A program made the position numbers and the translations under genes. A stretch of 64,000 nucleotides of DNA. It comes from Ornithodoros turicata (lineage: Eukaryota > Arthropoda > Arachnida > Ixodida > Argasidae). The DNA lies in contig NC_088203.1 in NCBI RefSeq assembly GCF_037126465.1, forward strand, positions 103,106,668 through 103,170,667, in the 5' to 3' direction. The notes under the pieces were generated by a model. That model was given only the letters and a program-made list of their open reading frames with translations, did no database searches and was not told the origin of the DNA. Of this stretch, positions 11,401 to 22,146 are shown in pieces; the stretch's first letter is position 1; the number at the start of each line of letters is the position of its first letter.

Positions 11401-12189
11401 TCACTCATTGAAAGAGGGAAAGATGTGTCTAAAATGTGAGCAAAGTCCTTTCATTTTCTCCTTTTTTTTTTAGAAACAGACACACTCGTACGACCCTTTG
11501 AAAGCTTCAAATACAGTTCGTACTTCGCGTGATCGTGACATTATGCTGTGGAAACGTGATTCACTTTAGCAGGCCCGTAGCAGTTCGTCCAACATCTGCT
11601 GGACATTCAGCCCCTCGGCGTACTGCTGTGAACTTCAGGAGCTACTTAGAAAACGGAATTCCTCTTCCCAGGGGCACATACGCATTTTCCAGCAAGCGAA
11701 AGAAAAAAAGAAAGAAATGCAGAGGCGAAGGAAAACATGGCAGTTAGCACATCCTCGCGTTCACGACGGGCCTTGATTACATGGAGAGGAAAGATTTGAA
11801 CTATGTGGTCAGTATTGCACTTTCAGGAAAAAGAGGACTTGCTGAGGGGAAAAAAAAGTATACAAACAAGAAAAATACAACAAATTGCAGATAAGGAAGT
11901 TCAGGGACTGCTGAACAGAGAAGATCCAGGAGAATGATAGCAGGAACAGACGAAAGTTACGGGACGTGCCATGTCCTGGATTTTTTTTTTTTTTTTAAAC
12001 GTGCTTCCAATCACATCTGATTGTCCACAATAGTTCCTTTGGAGCAGTAGCACTGGTTATTTGTGTACTGAGATTCACAGGCACTGCCGTGAGGAAAGAA
12101 ATAAACGAAATAGTCCGGAGGACTTCAAGGAGACCCCCCCCCCAAGTTCACACCTCCCCCGCTATAACACATCTTTCCAGTTCTTTCCG

Positions 12190-12987
12190 TCACGTTTTCC
12201 AGTTCACGGACCCTTGTGCCATCGACCGAGGAGGGATCATGTCGAGGAGGTACTGCCTCTGCAGCTCGGCAGAAGGCGACTTTCCGCCCAGCATCTGGTA
12301 GGAGTACGCTGCCAGGAGGGGCCCAAAGGGCAGCATGTGCGCAGGTTGAGGCGGAGGCAGGCTCTGCGCGAGCTGCTGCAGCTGCTGGGCCTGCAGTATC
12401 TGCTGCGGCGTCAGCTTCGGCAGGAAGTTGGCGGCCCCGGTGCCGAGGCGGGGCGAGTGTGCCGCAGGCGGAGGAGTGGACGCCGGAGGTGGGGACGGTG
12501 CTCCGCCCCCTGCCAGTCTCTGCTCTATTTCCTGTTCCTGTTGGAGAGCCTTGACAAACGCCGTTTTGAGGCGGTGAGTGTGTTCCGCCTTTAGCGCCTT
12601 CTTTATGTTGGAGGTGACGCAGGCTTCGCAGATGACCGGCGGTCGGCTCCGCGAAGAACTGGCACCGCGGATGTCCTGCCACTTCCAGACGGCCGTAAAG
12701 TCCAGGCCGCACTGGAGACAGGAGAAAGGGGCCGGGGGAGGGGGTGATGGGGTCTCCCCCTCCGTCAGAAAAGTGACCACTGTTTCCAGGCCCAGCAGGT
12801 AGACAAATTCGGGGTTGTTCGCGTTCGGGACAAAGTGCATCTCAGGCGGGGGAGGCTTCGGAGGAGGGATCTGGAGCAGGGTCTTCTCCAGCTGCTTCCG
12901 CAGAGCCAGCTTGGCTGCTGCCTGGCGCTGAGCCGGGGTTTGTCCGTCGTTTGTGGGGGCGGGACTGGAACTGCTTAGTGAGGTTGC
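12190..12987 (-). CDS. GATAD2: GATAD2/p66 (simjang) last exon: CR2, GATA zinc finger, C-terminus
   Basis: p66 proteins are NuRD subunits that bridge MBD2/3 to CHD4 and bind histone tails in the nucleus. The exon starts after a GTGCAG acceptor. [20 protein letters not shown], then [18 protein letters not shown], is the conserved CR2 start. The zinc finger has CLQC and CEAC pairs with a longer loop than in vertebrates. [20 protein letters not shown] and [13 protein letters not shown] follow, as in human GATAD2A/B. A Pro/Ala-rich spacer leads to [20 protein letters not shown] and the stop at 12190. The exon contributes 265 codons, and the full protein is about 629 residues, close to the human proteins (633 and 593). 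Confidence 0.95.
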   Translation of the reverse strand, partial: ATSLSSSSPAPTNDGQTPAQRQAAAKLALRKQLEKTLLQIPPPKPPPPEMHFVPNANNPEFVYLLGLETVVTFLTEGETPSPPPPAPFSCLQCGLDFTAVWKWQDIRGASSSRSRPPVICEACVTSNIKKALKAEHTHRLKTAFVKALQQEQEIEQRLAGGGAPSPPPASTPPPAAHSPRLGTGAANFLPKLTPQQILQAQQLQQLAQSLPPPQPAHMLPFGPLLAAYSYQMLGGKSPSAELQRQYLLDMIPPRSMAQGSVNWKT

Positions 12988-13193
12988 CTGCACGGAAAAG
13001 ATTACGTCACCAGCTGCATTCTCTCAGCGACACAAACGTTATGAGACTGGGTCATCATTCAACATTCCTGGCAAAACAGGTACACGCATCTAGAACGACT
13101 AGCACCGACTACCTCATCCCCCCCACCACCAGATCTCTGCAAAAGAGTCACCGTATTCTGGAAGGAGGACAGCAACAAGGCATCCCAGCCCAC

Positions 13194-13439
13194 CTGCTGC
13201 TGCTGAACAGAGCTCTGCTGACTTGACGAAGAGTAGCCGATGGCATTGCTGTGTGCTGCTGCTGGTTGACTAAGGGCTCTGGCCAGGCTGCTGGGAGTCA
13301 GAGATGCAGGCCCCCTCAATAGACCGTGGTTTTGTTGCTGTTGGTGGAGAAGCATGCCGGCAACAGTGGAGGAAGCATTGGAACCCAAACGCACGCCACC
13401 GACGAGGGGAGGCGGCAGCTGTTGCTGTACAGAAGGCGA
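13194..13439 (-). CDS. GATAD2: GATAD2/p66 Gln-rich exon
   Basis: Between a TCGTTTCAG acceptor and a CAG|GTGGGC donor, 82 in-frame codons encode a Gln/Ser/Pro-rich linker, including SPSVQQQLPPPLVGGVRLG, a second PPLVxG-like motif, and a QQSSVQQQQ end. Vertebrate p66 has several PPPLVRG repeats in the same place. The sequence is low-complexity, but the splice sites and phase agree with both neighbours. Confidence 0.85.
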
Positions 13440-14647
13440 CTGAAACGAGATTGTAAGCACGAAAAACGTGAGCCTACAATCTCCTGGGCTTGTTTCGTAC
13501 TTGCGCTATGAATTGGTTAAAGTGAGACTACGGACGACATCTTGTGTCTTCAGCATCTTACAGAATTTAAGCCATTGCAATCCAGGTGTCACACAGTGTT
13601 CCCCCCAAAAAGCTTTGCCTCCCTACGTGAAGTGGAAGTGTCGTAAAATTCCTTTATAGTTTTGAGGGTTGTGACATCGTGTGGTGCCCAATCTACCAAG
13701 GCGTCTGGCAACATTGCCCCTCAAAGGCGGATTTCAGTCTTCTCACCACAGATGCTGTCAGACTTGCAAAGTTTCGTGAAGAGCAGTAATGTTCTCGCTG
13801 TTGCTAGGAGAATCTGTGAAATTGGCCATGTCACGTGGAACCTGCTACTCCTCTCAGAATAGTATGTTTCTTTTGTTGTTTTTTTTGAATATTCTATATA
13901 TATATATATATTACAGAACAACGTAAGGATTTCAACTGATCTGCCACACTTTCGCAGATTAAACCCAATCAGTCGCGGCTGCAATGCCTGACGTGGGTGA
14001 TACTGTTGGCACTTAAGACGGCTGAATGACCCACGACGAAAGAGAATTTAGTAACACCCGGACAGAAATTGTCAGGATATGGTCCAATTTTCTTTGTGCA
14101 CTGAAAAGCTACGAAAGGCTGGAGAAGCATGCAGGACGAGTCCGAAAGTGGAGAATACCGCAACATCATTTGCTTGTTTTTCTCTTGGCCGCAGATTTCT
14201 AAATTCCACTTTGGGGGTATGTTGATTACCCACCGTAGAAAGCTAGGGGCTGTAGCCATGACCAAGAGTCACAATGTCACGTATCTTTCTTTTACATTCC
14301 TAGGACTAGAGTGGAAAGTGCTTACAATAATTCTGAACACTGCAAAATTGTAGACATAGTAATTTTTTTTTCATAACAACAACAACACCAGTATACAATT
14401 TTGCATATTTTTGTACTGCATATAGCAAACGTTCCACACCACCTCGTGCCAAGAGTTAATCACGCCGATTTAACTCAACATTGTTATCCAAAATGCACAT
14501 CCTGTATTTTCTTTACTGTGAAGCCATAACAAGTGACCAATATGCACAATACATCCGCAGAAAGTTGCAAAACATAATCTTATCTGCTAATTTACTTGGT
14601 TTCCAGGAGTGCGACAGTGTCAATTTCACAGAAGGAAAGTATCTCAC

Positions 14648-14914
14648 CGAATCTGCCGGTGACCTGATGCTTCCCCCACTATGGTGGTGATGATGATGGT
14701 GATGGTGGTGGTGGTGGTGATGGTTGGTGAGAGACTTGCTTCCCGTCTGGGGCTGTGGAGTGGAGCCCGGAGATCCCCTGACTAGTGGAGGTGGAGGGTT
14801 GCCCCCACTACGGGGAGCGGAGGTTGCCATGGGTGTCGATGAAGGGGCATGAGCCTTGTTTGCCACTGTCGCTGCTGACGTCGCAGTCTCCTTCAGTAAT
14901 TGGCTCTGCCTTAC
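14648..14914 (-). CDS. GATAD2: GATAD2/p66 exon with end of CR1 and a poly-His run
   Basis: The exon begins VRQSQLLKETATSAATVANK, completing the CR1 coiled coil begun in the upstream exon (human LVLLKKLRQSQIQKE). GNPPPPLVRGSPGS contains the family's PPPLVRG motif. It then encodes a run of about 14 consecutive His residues before SGGSIRSPADS and a GTGAGA donor. It is 267 nt, 89 codons, phase 0 at both ends. The His run is coded by mixed CAT/CAC codons and is absent from human p66. Confidence 0.9.
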
Positions 14915-15208
14915 CTGATGTCAAAGTTTCAATCACGATCAGAATTCGTTGACCGACGACTTAATAATTGCCCCCAAAGTTAACCCTAAATCCAAGACGT
15001 CCATAAACCTAGGACCAGTAGTGTATGTTAAAGCAAGCGTGATGAGAAATATACTAAAATAAAATAAAATAAAAAAAAGAACAACTGGCTGCATTTCTGG
15101 ACATTCTTCCAAATGCTGTTTAAGTACTCGTGTTACAGGGGACAATCCACACAGCTGTCAAAGTTCGTGGGCCTACAAAAAACTATCGCATTAAAACAGT
15201 GAAATGTA

Positions 15209-15937
15209 CAGCCGCGCCTCGTTAGCGTGGACACATTCGTCCCCGACCAAAGCTGTCCATAAAGCGAATCGTCCATATTATCGAATACCGAGGAAATAAC
15301 AAAAAAACAATGCTGAAGGTTTATTGAAAAAATTCCCAAATTTGTGACTCCTTACAGGTATACTTGGTTGCACATCGATTTAAGCTTAGCAAAACATGTC
15401 GGCAACACCTAGAGGCTGCTGCTCAAGCAGTCGACGCCAGAACCTGACAACTCACCTTGACAACTGTACCGCCTCTGTTCTCCTAAGCTGCCGAGCGACT
15501 GCACTAAGTTTAACTAAAAGCACAACTCCTTGCACGGGGGTCAATCGCCCGTGGACGTGTTGGGAACAGTCATGACGTCATACAGGATTTTCCAGGCCTT
15601 TCATGTCCACAAAAAAAAAAAAAAAAAAAAAACTTTCCTCTTATACTTCTTGAGTGGATGGCTGTGAAGGGGAGGGCACAACTCCCTTTGTACAACGGAA
15701 CCTCCCGCTTTCAAAAGTTCTCCCGTAGAATGTGGGGAGAGGCTTGCCCTCCGTATTGATACCGTACGTAATAACGAGACGAAAATACATGGACTACACA
15801 TGGTTTGTACCTTGCTGAACTGTCCATCGTCCGAAAAGCGAGTTTTCATATTAACGAGACGAAAATGCATTGAAAAAGTTTGGTCCTCACAAAAGTCGTC
15901 CATAATTTGAGTTGTCCATATTAACGAGGCACGACTG
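15209..15937. mobile_element. Tigger-like MITE inside GATAD2 intron
   Basis: The left end CAGCCGCGCCTCGTTAGCGT and the complementary right end (CAGTCGTGCCTCGTTAATAT) form inverted repeats. Words TGTCCATATTAACGAG and their complements recur near both ends. The left flank is TA and the right flank is TG. The interior holds a long A tract and has no transposase. It sits between the two GATAD2 exons at 14648-14914 and 16261-16691. Confidence 0.7.
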
Positions 15938-16260
15938 TGCTTTAAAAGGATTCAAAGCAAATAATTTGTTTCTCGTTGCGTGTACACGAGTTAGGTAAGT
16001 AAGAAAGCCATAACTCTCTCCGGAGTGGTCTGAATAATAGTTACATAAATAACGTGGACTCCACACTACGTCACATGACTCAACAGATCCGGCACTTGTG
16101 AAATTGTGCCCGAATATCAAAGTCACATAAACAAGCTATATTTTGGAATTCATGTAGCACACTTAATTTTTGTGGAAGCTTCAGGAAGTGATCCCGAACT
16201 TCGAACAGCCATCTCTACGTCTACATATTTCTGCCCAGAGCTAAAACATGTCCCTCTCAC

Positions 16261-16691
16261 CTTCTTTAACAGCACAAGTTTCATCTCCTCGTTCCTCAGC
16301 TCTTCCCTCAGCCTCCTCACCAATGTCCTCCTCCTCCTAATTTCCTCCTCTCCTAGCGACCCCAGGGCAGGGGGCGTTCTCCTCTTCTTGGGTGCCTCCC
16401 ACTCCTCCAGACCTGGGCTCCCATTGAGGTGAGCATGGTGCCCGTTCAACCTGGCATTGCCAGCTTCTTCATCCGACAGAATGATGATGTCATCGGCATT
16501 GCGCATCAGCCCTTTGTGCCTCATGTGCACGAGGGGCGGAGTCTCTCGACGTCGGGACGAGGTGCTGAGGTCCACGCCCCCGTCGCTACTGGGACTGGTC
16601 AATAAGTAGGGGGACCGGGCAAGAGGGGCTGGGGTGGAACGTGGACTCTCCTTCCTGGACAGACGCAACGCCATCTTAGCAGGTTTCGGTA
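16261..16691 (-). CDS. GATAD2: GATAD2/p66 exon with CR1 coiled coil
   Basis: This exon carries ADDIIILSDEEA (human DVIVLSDNE), an Arg-rich patch PKKRRTPP that may act as a nuclear signal, and RRLREELRNEEMKLVLLKK, the CR1 helix that pairs with the MBD2/3 coiled coil. It ends in phase 0 at AAG|GTGAGA. With the TTTTTTAG acceptor it begins two bases into a codon (PKPAKMALRLSRKES), which does not match the phase left by the first exon. A missed microexon, or a start at the internal Met of MALRLSRKE, would resolve this. Confidence 0.88.
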
Positions 16692-16893
16692 CTAAAAAAC
16701 CGTAAGGAGAAATGGACAGAAAAAAAAATGACCTAAATACTGAAAACAAAAGCCCCCCCCATCTCCTGACAGGGCTCATTTTTGGTGTTAAAGACACACT
16801 GTATTCCTGTGATGCTGCAACTCGGCTTACGTGTAGCTTGCCAACCTCATAAGATGAATGGGACAATTTTTGAACCGTTGCATGTTGTACCAA

Positions 16894-17165
16894 TAGGGCC
16901 CGAAGTTTTAGGGTTTAACCCGTTTTTTTCGCAGATTTGCACCCTGGATTGAAGGTTGCCTCTTTAGAGTGAAACCAGATTTTTACCGGGCAAATTGCCC
17001 TCACTAAAACGTCTGTAGGAATGTGCACTTAGCTTTCTCCCCAAAGTTAGCATACTGAAAGTTTTTCCACCTAAATTCGCATGAATTTAGAGCACATGTT
17101 GATTTAACCCCCCGATTTTTACCCCCTGAATTGGGAAAAATACTTCCTGAAAACTTCAGGCTCTA
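16894..17165. mobile_element. TAGAGCCTGAAG-type non-autonomous element, copy 1
   Basis: The ends TAGGGCCCGAAGTTTTAGG and the complement of TAGAGCCTGAAGTTTTCAGG are inverted repeats. The body shares more than 200 bp with 50083-50417, including GGAATGTGCACTTA- and CTAAATTCGCATGAATTTAG-like stretches. The words ACCCGATTTTTACC and CCTGAATT recur inside. It lies in a GATAD2 intron. Flanking octamers match poorly (5 of 8). Confidence 0.65.
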
Positions 17166-17344
17166 CATTACAAGTAAAGTAACGCAAAGGCTATCTTTGT
17201 AATTTTTGATTCTAGAGGATCAAGTTAACAGTTACAAACCTTCATCTGTGAAGCATGAAAAAGGAAAGGGCTGTCGTCCCGGCACATCAAATTTGCTCAA
17301 ACAAGTGGACAAGACATTGCCACAGAAAGAGCTGTGAGGTTACC

Positions 17345-17442
17345 CATTATTCCATTACATCAGATCATCGCCAGCAATGGGGTAGAGTATTGTCCCTGGC
17401 AATGAAACTCCCTACATCATCATCATTCAAATAAAGTTGTTG
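17345..17442 (+). repeat. Short repeat ending AAATAAAGTTGTTG, copy 1
   Basis: This ~95-bp unit contains CCAGCAATGGGGTAGAGTAT, CTGGCAATGAAACTCCCTAC and an end ATTCAAATAAAGTTGTTG. Relatives lie at 27080-27172, 33650-33722, 41284-41400, 52775-52848 and 52897-52972. The constant 3' end with AATAAAG and (TTG)n suggests the 3' tail of a non-LTR retrotransposon or a SINE that borrows it. Confidence 0.55.
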
Positions 17443-17782
17443 GGATTGTGTGTTCTTCTTGGCTGCTTCCCTTTTTGCCACCACCACATTACAGAGCCCC
17501 AAATACTTCCATGCGTATCTCAGCCAATCAGAAAAGAAAGAAACCACACCTCTCCTCGTTGTCGCCGATATATATGTCCCAAAATCCCTACCACGGACCG
17601 CAGTAAGCACATGCCACATATTTATGATAGCAAAAGGCATCCTGAACACTCTAAATTCACAAAGCCTGGCCCGACCCTTTCAGAAAAGGGTCAAGGCAGA
17701 CCAGGAACTCTGCTGATACAAGGCAAAAACATTTTACAACTGGAACTGCACAATTATCCTGAATTTTTTTTTTAAAGCTTAC

Positions 17783-17931
17783 TTGACGGACAGGTCTTCG
17801 ACCTCCATGGGTTCAGAGTCTGGCTGGGGTTCTCGTTTGAAATTGTTTCGGCTGAGGGGCCATCCGTCCTGCCGTGTGGCAGATCTGAAGACCTCGGATG
17901 ACGCCAAGTGCCGTGGCCCCACCTCAGACAT
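17783..17931 (-). CDS. GATAD2: GATAD2/p66 first coding exon
   Basis: The ATG at 17931 opens MSEVGPRHLASSEVFRSATR and ends with PDSEPMEVEDLSV before a CAA|GTAAGC donor. A DLSVK-type motif near the N-terminus is typical of invertebrate p66. An apparent acceptor (ACTATTGCAG) about 40 bp upstream of the ATG suggests a separate 5' UTR exon, so the promoter lies further right and is not located. The exon leaves two bases, and the next resolved exon needs one. Confidence 0.75.
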
Positions 17932-18128
17932 CTTGCCTCAAACGCTTTCGTGTTGTTACATCTGCAATAGTCGTGGTTACATCAGCAAAGCCAGCGTTAT
18001 ATCCGTCACATACTTATTGTTGTAGTTAGTTTAATGTATCCTTCACTGCTCGGTGAACTAAGAGGCACACAGGGGACAAAAACAAGAAAGTAAATGGCGA
18101 ACTCAGAACTGTAAGAATTCCTACACAC

Positions 18129-18265
18129 ATTGTAAACGTATTTTTATTTTTATTTATTTATATAAACGTAACGCGAAATTAAATGCTCGCAAATAACTTC
18201 GCAAATGACTGAACGCACGATTCACGAAAATTAATACGACGCGAATAAAAATACGTTTAATTTAG
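18129..18265. mobile_element. Degraded MITE related to 372-589
   Basis: It shares TGTAAACGTATTTTTATT at the left and GCGAATAAAAATACGTTTA at the right with the TA-flanked MITE at 372-589, plus AACGCGAAATTAAA inside. It is shorter, with a TTTATTTATT expansion in the left arm. Confidence 0.65.
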
Positions 18266-18269
18266 AACC

Positions 18270-20680
18270 ACCCAATTCTTCTATGGCTCAGCCATCCAAT
18301 GCTATGCTATATCAATATCTTGAAGCAGCATTTCCCATACTATGGGTTGCAACCCCCCACAGGAGTAGTGACAGGTTCTGCCAGAGGGTCGCGAAAGGGA
18401 TTGGGAACTTCAAAGAAAGGACCAGCAGATGATGTCCTTAGACCCTGCCCCGCGTCACAAAAAATAAAAACTCGTGGTGGCAGACCCCTGAGGTCTAAAA
18501 AACCAAGCTCACTTTAGTGAATAGGAACAGCCATTCCTGCTGATATGCATTTTTCTTTCTCTCTCTCTCTCTTTTTGCTAAGGTTACTAGCCCAGTTGAC
18601 TCAGACTATATTAACTGTCAAATTAAATTTCAATGTCAATGTTGTGTATTACTCTTCATGCACTGAGATCGTAAAGCTTGTGGCATCGATGTCTCTTAAA
18701 CAAGAGCACTATGTGTGAGCAGCAGCAGCTTGTTTATAATGACCCAACAATTTTTAAACGTATTCTATTTCATTATCGCGTGGAGGTACAAATACGGTGC
18801 AAATGCGGTCTTTTACTCCACGCACAAAAAAGGTACGCACTCAACTTCGTCAATGTCTCTATTCTACTAAAGTCACAAGCCTGGCAAACAGAGACAGCCA
18901 TGTGGTAAGGTCAAGTTTTGATTGCAATGTTGCGTGCTCGTCTCTCTTTTGCACAATTTATCCTTTGCGAGATTCATTTGACATGATGAAGATAAACAAG
19001 AGAGAAAACACAATTTTGCTGAACAAGGACCAGCCTAATTTTGAGTGGAGTTCCATGGGCTCGTACTACTATATTCTAAAGATAAAACATGCAAGATTGA
19101 AATATGGCAGTGGTTGAAAACAGACAGACAGCAGCAAAAGTTGAACCTGCACCTTTTTGACGCTTATGTTTGTGTGTTACTGCCTCAGACAAGTTACTTC
19201 CATACGATAAAACGTGTTTTCCTCTTAACTGTGGTGCCAATCCAATAACTTCAATTATCCTCCTACTAGCCATGCAGCACTTCAAAAATTACGCTAGTGA
19301 AATAAAAATGAGCGTTATTTACCAGTGTTTTGTCCTTGCAATGATGCTGTCAGGACATAACTTAAATAGATGAGACATTCCTAAGCAATCTGCAAGTAAA
19401 GATACAGACAACAATAATAAGATAACATTGTCTTTAGGCAGCAGCATAGAAAGCAGAAAACACAATTCAATTGAGGTCTTTAACAGGTTTCAACACGGCT
19501 TGAACTGATCACATGACCATACAGCTGGAACTGATTACTTTGCAACTTTGAGAGGTGTGCAAAGGATTGCCTTGACAACGGCATGTGCACAGTCCATCAG
19601 ATAGGTTACTGTTGCTGCCTATTGAGTATGTCCCTCTCTTTAAAATACAGACGGTCATTACTTTTGTGCCTGGTTCAAATAGTGTTGCAATGGAGCATAA
19701 TTACTTGAGCGCAGTTTTATGTAGTGGTATTCCTCGACAATACCACACAGGAAAACTAGGAATGCTCGTGAACAAACAGCTTATATCTACATTCTGACAT
19801 CTGGATTATTTACACAGAGATTATCATGCATGTTTACCTAGCCTGCTAAGACTGCAACGGGCCATTTCAGACCTGCGCCTCCTCCCAAGAGGGTACAGAT
19901 ATAGTTTCAGGTTTTTGTTCCTCTGTAACATTTCACCCATTAATGTTGCAACAAGACTCTGTTCATGGTTTTTACTATCATCCATTTTTCTCGGTGTGTT
20001 CATAGTGTGGCCTGAATATTCTTCCAGTCTGCTGACCGAATAGTTTGTTCATGCATAAAATGGATTCAATTGGTGATATTTTTCTCACACACTAGCGCAA
20101 AATTTGTCTATTTTTCATAAAAGCTTGAGACAAGTTCGCAGACACAAAGGCAATATTTTTGTATGAACTCTTGTACTCGGTGTTTCGTATTTAATGAAAT
20201 ATAATACACATAATTCTTCCGGTTTCTTTCAGCATGCAAACGGTGACATAATACACTGTGGTATGACATATGCAACTCATACAGCAGAGAGAGAGACACC
20301 AGGGTGTCTACCAAATTGCAGCCTTCAAATTCCCAGACTTTTCCAGGTTTCCACTGCTTAAAAACGCATAAAAAATCCCTGACAATTCCTGCTAGGAGCT
20401 GCACCTGCTTCCTACTGACCAAAGTTCAAGTCGTCTTTTCTTGACAGGTTCATGCAGAATTGGCTTCCAAGACCAAGCTCTTCTATAAGAGTGTCTCTGA
20501 CCTTTTGGGGGATAATTTGATGCATCGCAACACAATGTGTTTCTGTGATTTCCGAACAGATGGCACCTTTTTTGTGTGCAACGTGGGATTATCACTGGAA
20601 CACGGGATGCCTTTTGTTTTTGAATGGTAAGACGCAAAAAGTAAGATTAGATATAAAGCACGTCTGAGGAATTTAAACAA
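18270..20680. other. No gene recognised
   Basis: No ORF here resembles a protein. At about 18325-18400 the words CAGCATTTCCCATACTATGG and GGTTGCAACCCCCC resemble a hAT-type terminus, without a matching right end. There is a short CT microsatellite at about 18556. The stretch lies upstream of the first GATAD2 coding exon, so it may hold its 5' UTR exon or promoter, but nothing can be assigned. Confidence 0.35.
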
Positions 20681-20686
20681 AAAGAT

Positions 20687-21310
20687 GTGGGCCAGGAAAA
20701 CATGAAACACATGAGGACTAGATGTCTGTCTGCTACGTATTTAACCTGGGATGAGGAAAGCAGGGAAAAAAGTATAAAGACTAGGGTAAGAGAATTGAAA
20801 ACTAGACAATGGGCAAGTAACATGCAAGCGAAACCGTCACTCGGAATGTACAGGGAACATAAAAAGAAAATATGATCAGCGGGAATTTTTGACAATTCTA
20901 GAGGGAGCACGTTGCTGCTTGAGGCAAGGACAGGGATGCTAAGAACAAAAACCCATGTAGATAAATATTCGGAAATCACAGGCAAAGCATGCAGTATAAG
21001 TGGGCAGGAAGAAGAGATCGCGGAACATGTCCTATCGAAATTCAGCCGGCGCAAGATGATGTGGCCATATAGGAAGCAGTGGGTTTTCGAGACGACAGAG
21101 ACAAGTTAACATTTTGGTTACACAAAACACGAGGGAACGTCTAAACAGTTGATGGGCTAGGAATAATTTTACCAAGATTAATACTCGCACAGGCGCTCGT
21201 ACATGATTGTTCGAACTGTAATACTCTAGTTCTAGGCTAGGTGGCGCAAGCTACCGCCCGTTCCAAGGGGGTAAAGCCTCAGGGTCCAGCTTGTGCCGTA
21301 AATAGAAGAG
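20687..21310 (+). pseudogene. 3' end of a non-LTR retrotransposon ORF2
   Basis: One frame, broken by a single TGA at about 20873, reads MQAKPSLGMYREHKKKI and then FDNSRGSTLLLEARTGMLRT, with a following C..G.EEEIAEHVL segment. This is the C-terminal pattern of arthropod LINE ORF2 proteins (a YDNS-x-GS-LLFEARxGxLRT block, then a zinc-knuckle-like region). The 3' trailer includes GGCTAGGTGGCGCAAGCTAC and CCCGTTCCAAGGGGGTAAAG. The copy is 5'-truncated and inactive. Confidence 0.65.
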
Positions 21311-21920
21311 TGTTACCTATTGTGCTGTCTAGTCCCATGGCCCGGATTGTGTCTTGTCTTTCTGTATGTATGTGGTGTTGATTTTAAGTGCATGTCTTTC
21401 AGCCAATGAGTATCCTCCCAAGATGTATCTTACTGTAGAAGTGTTTCTTTTCTTGTTTGTTTTTCTCACGTGGTAAATATTTTCGCATTTTTGATAAAAA
21501 TTGACCGTAAAAGTGATTTGCGAGAACCAAAATTCGTGCAACAGGTCTTCAGACGGTGCTCGGCTTGCTGTACAATTCGTCAACTATCCATGGTTTTGGC
21601 ACTGTCCTAGTCCCACTTAGCGAGAGTACAAGTTATCCCCCTCAACGCTTCATAATTCACTGTGCCCAGAGGCGGTGCAGGATTTTTCTGGGATAAATAA
21701 TAATAATAATAATAATAATTAAAAAATAATAATAATGGGGGCTCAGTGTAGGACAATGCAACATGTACTGCATGAGCCCCATTGAAGCACTGCAGAAATT
21801 GAGGGCGGATTAGGATACCTGGACCCCGCTCTGATACACCAGACTGTATTGCACTCATGGTATTGCACGCAAGGCTTTTTTTCCCCTTCTAGTTTCATGC
21901 CTTTCCACGTAATTTCCTAC

Positions 21921-22146
21921 CAGTGGTTTATCCAGAATCCCAAGCCTGGAGGGGAGTTGGAAAAAATGGGGAACCCCATTATTATAGTTACATCATTACA
22001 CCTTAACATGTCATTACTGACATGTGTCTAAAGCTGAAATCGCAAGGGCACCCCCCCCCCCCCCCCTAGGGGGTACACAGGTGCAGAAGTTAGGGGGGTG
22101 TTACTGAACATTTGGGGGGTGTAGGGGATATCTGGATAAATCACTG
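21921..22146. mobile_element. hAT-type MITE with perfect 8-bp target duplication
   Basis: Terminal inverted repeats CAGTGGTTTATCCAGA and TCTGGATAAATCACTG bound a 226-bp non-coding element. Both flanks carry the octamer TTTCCTAC (21913-21920 and 22147-22154), the 8-bp duplication expected of hAT transposons. The middle holds a run of 18 or so C followed by CTAGGGGG and several GGGGGGTGT words, so G/C runs of opposite sense can pair. Confidence 0.85.

Noticed and set aside
12061..12802. Plus-strand and other-frame ORFs of 100-195 residues over 12.1-12.8 kb
   Set aside because: They are shadows of the GATAD2 last exon, whose GC-rich Pro/Ala codons keep other frames open.
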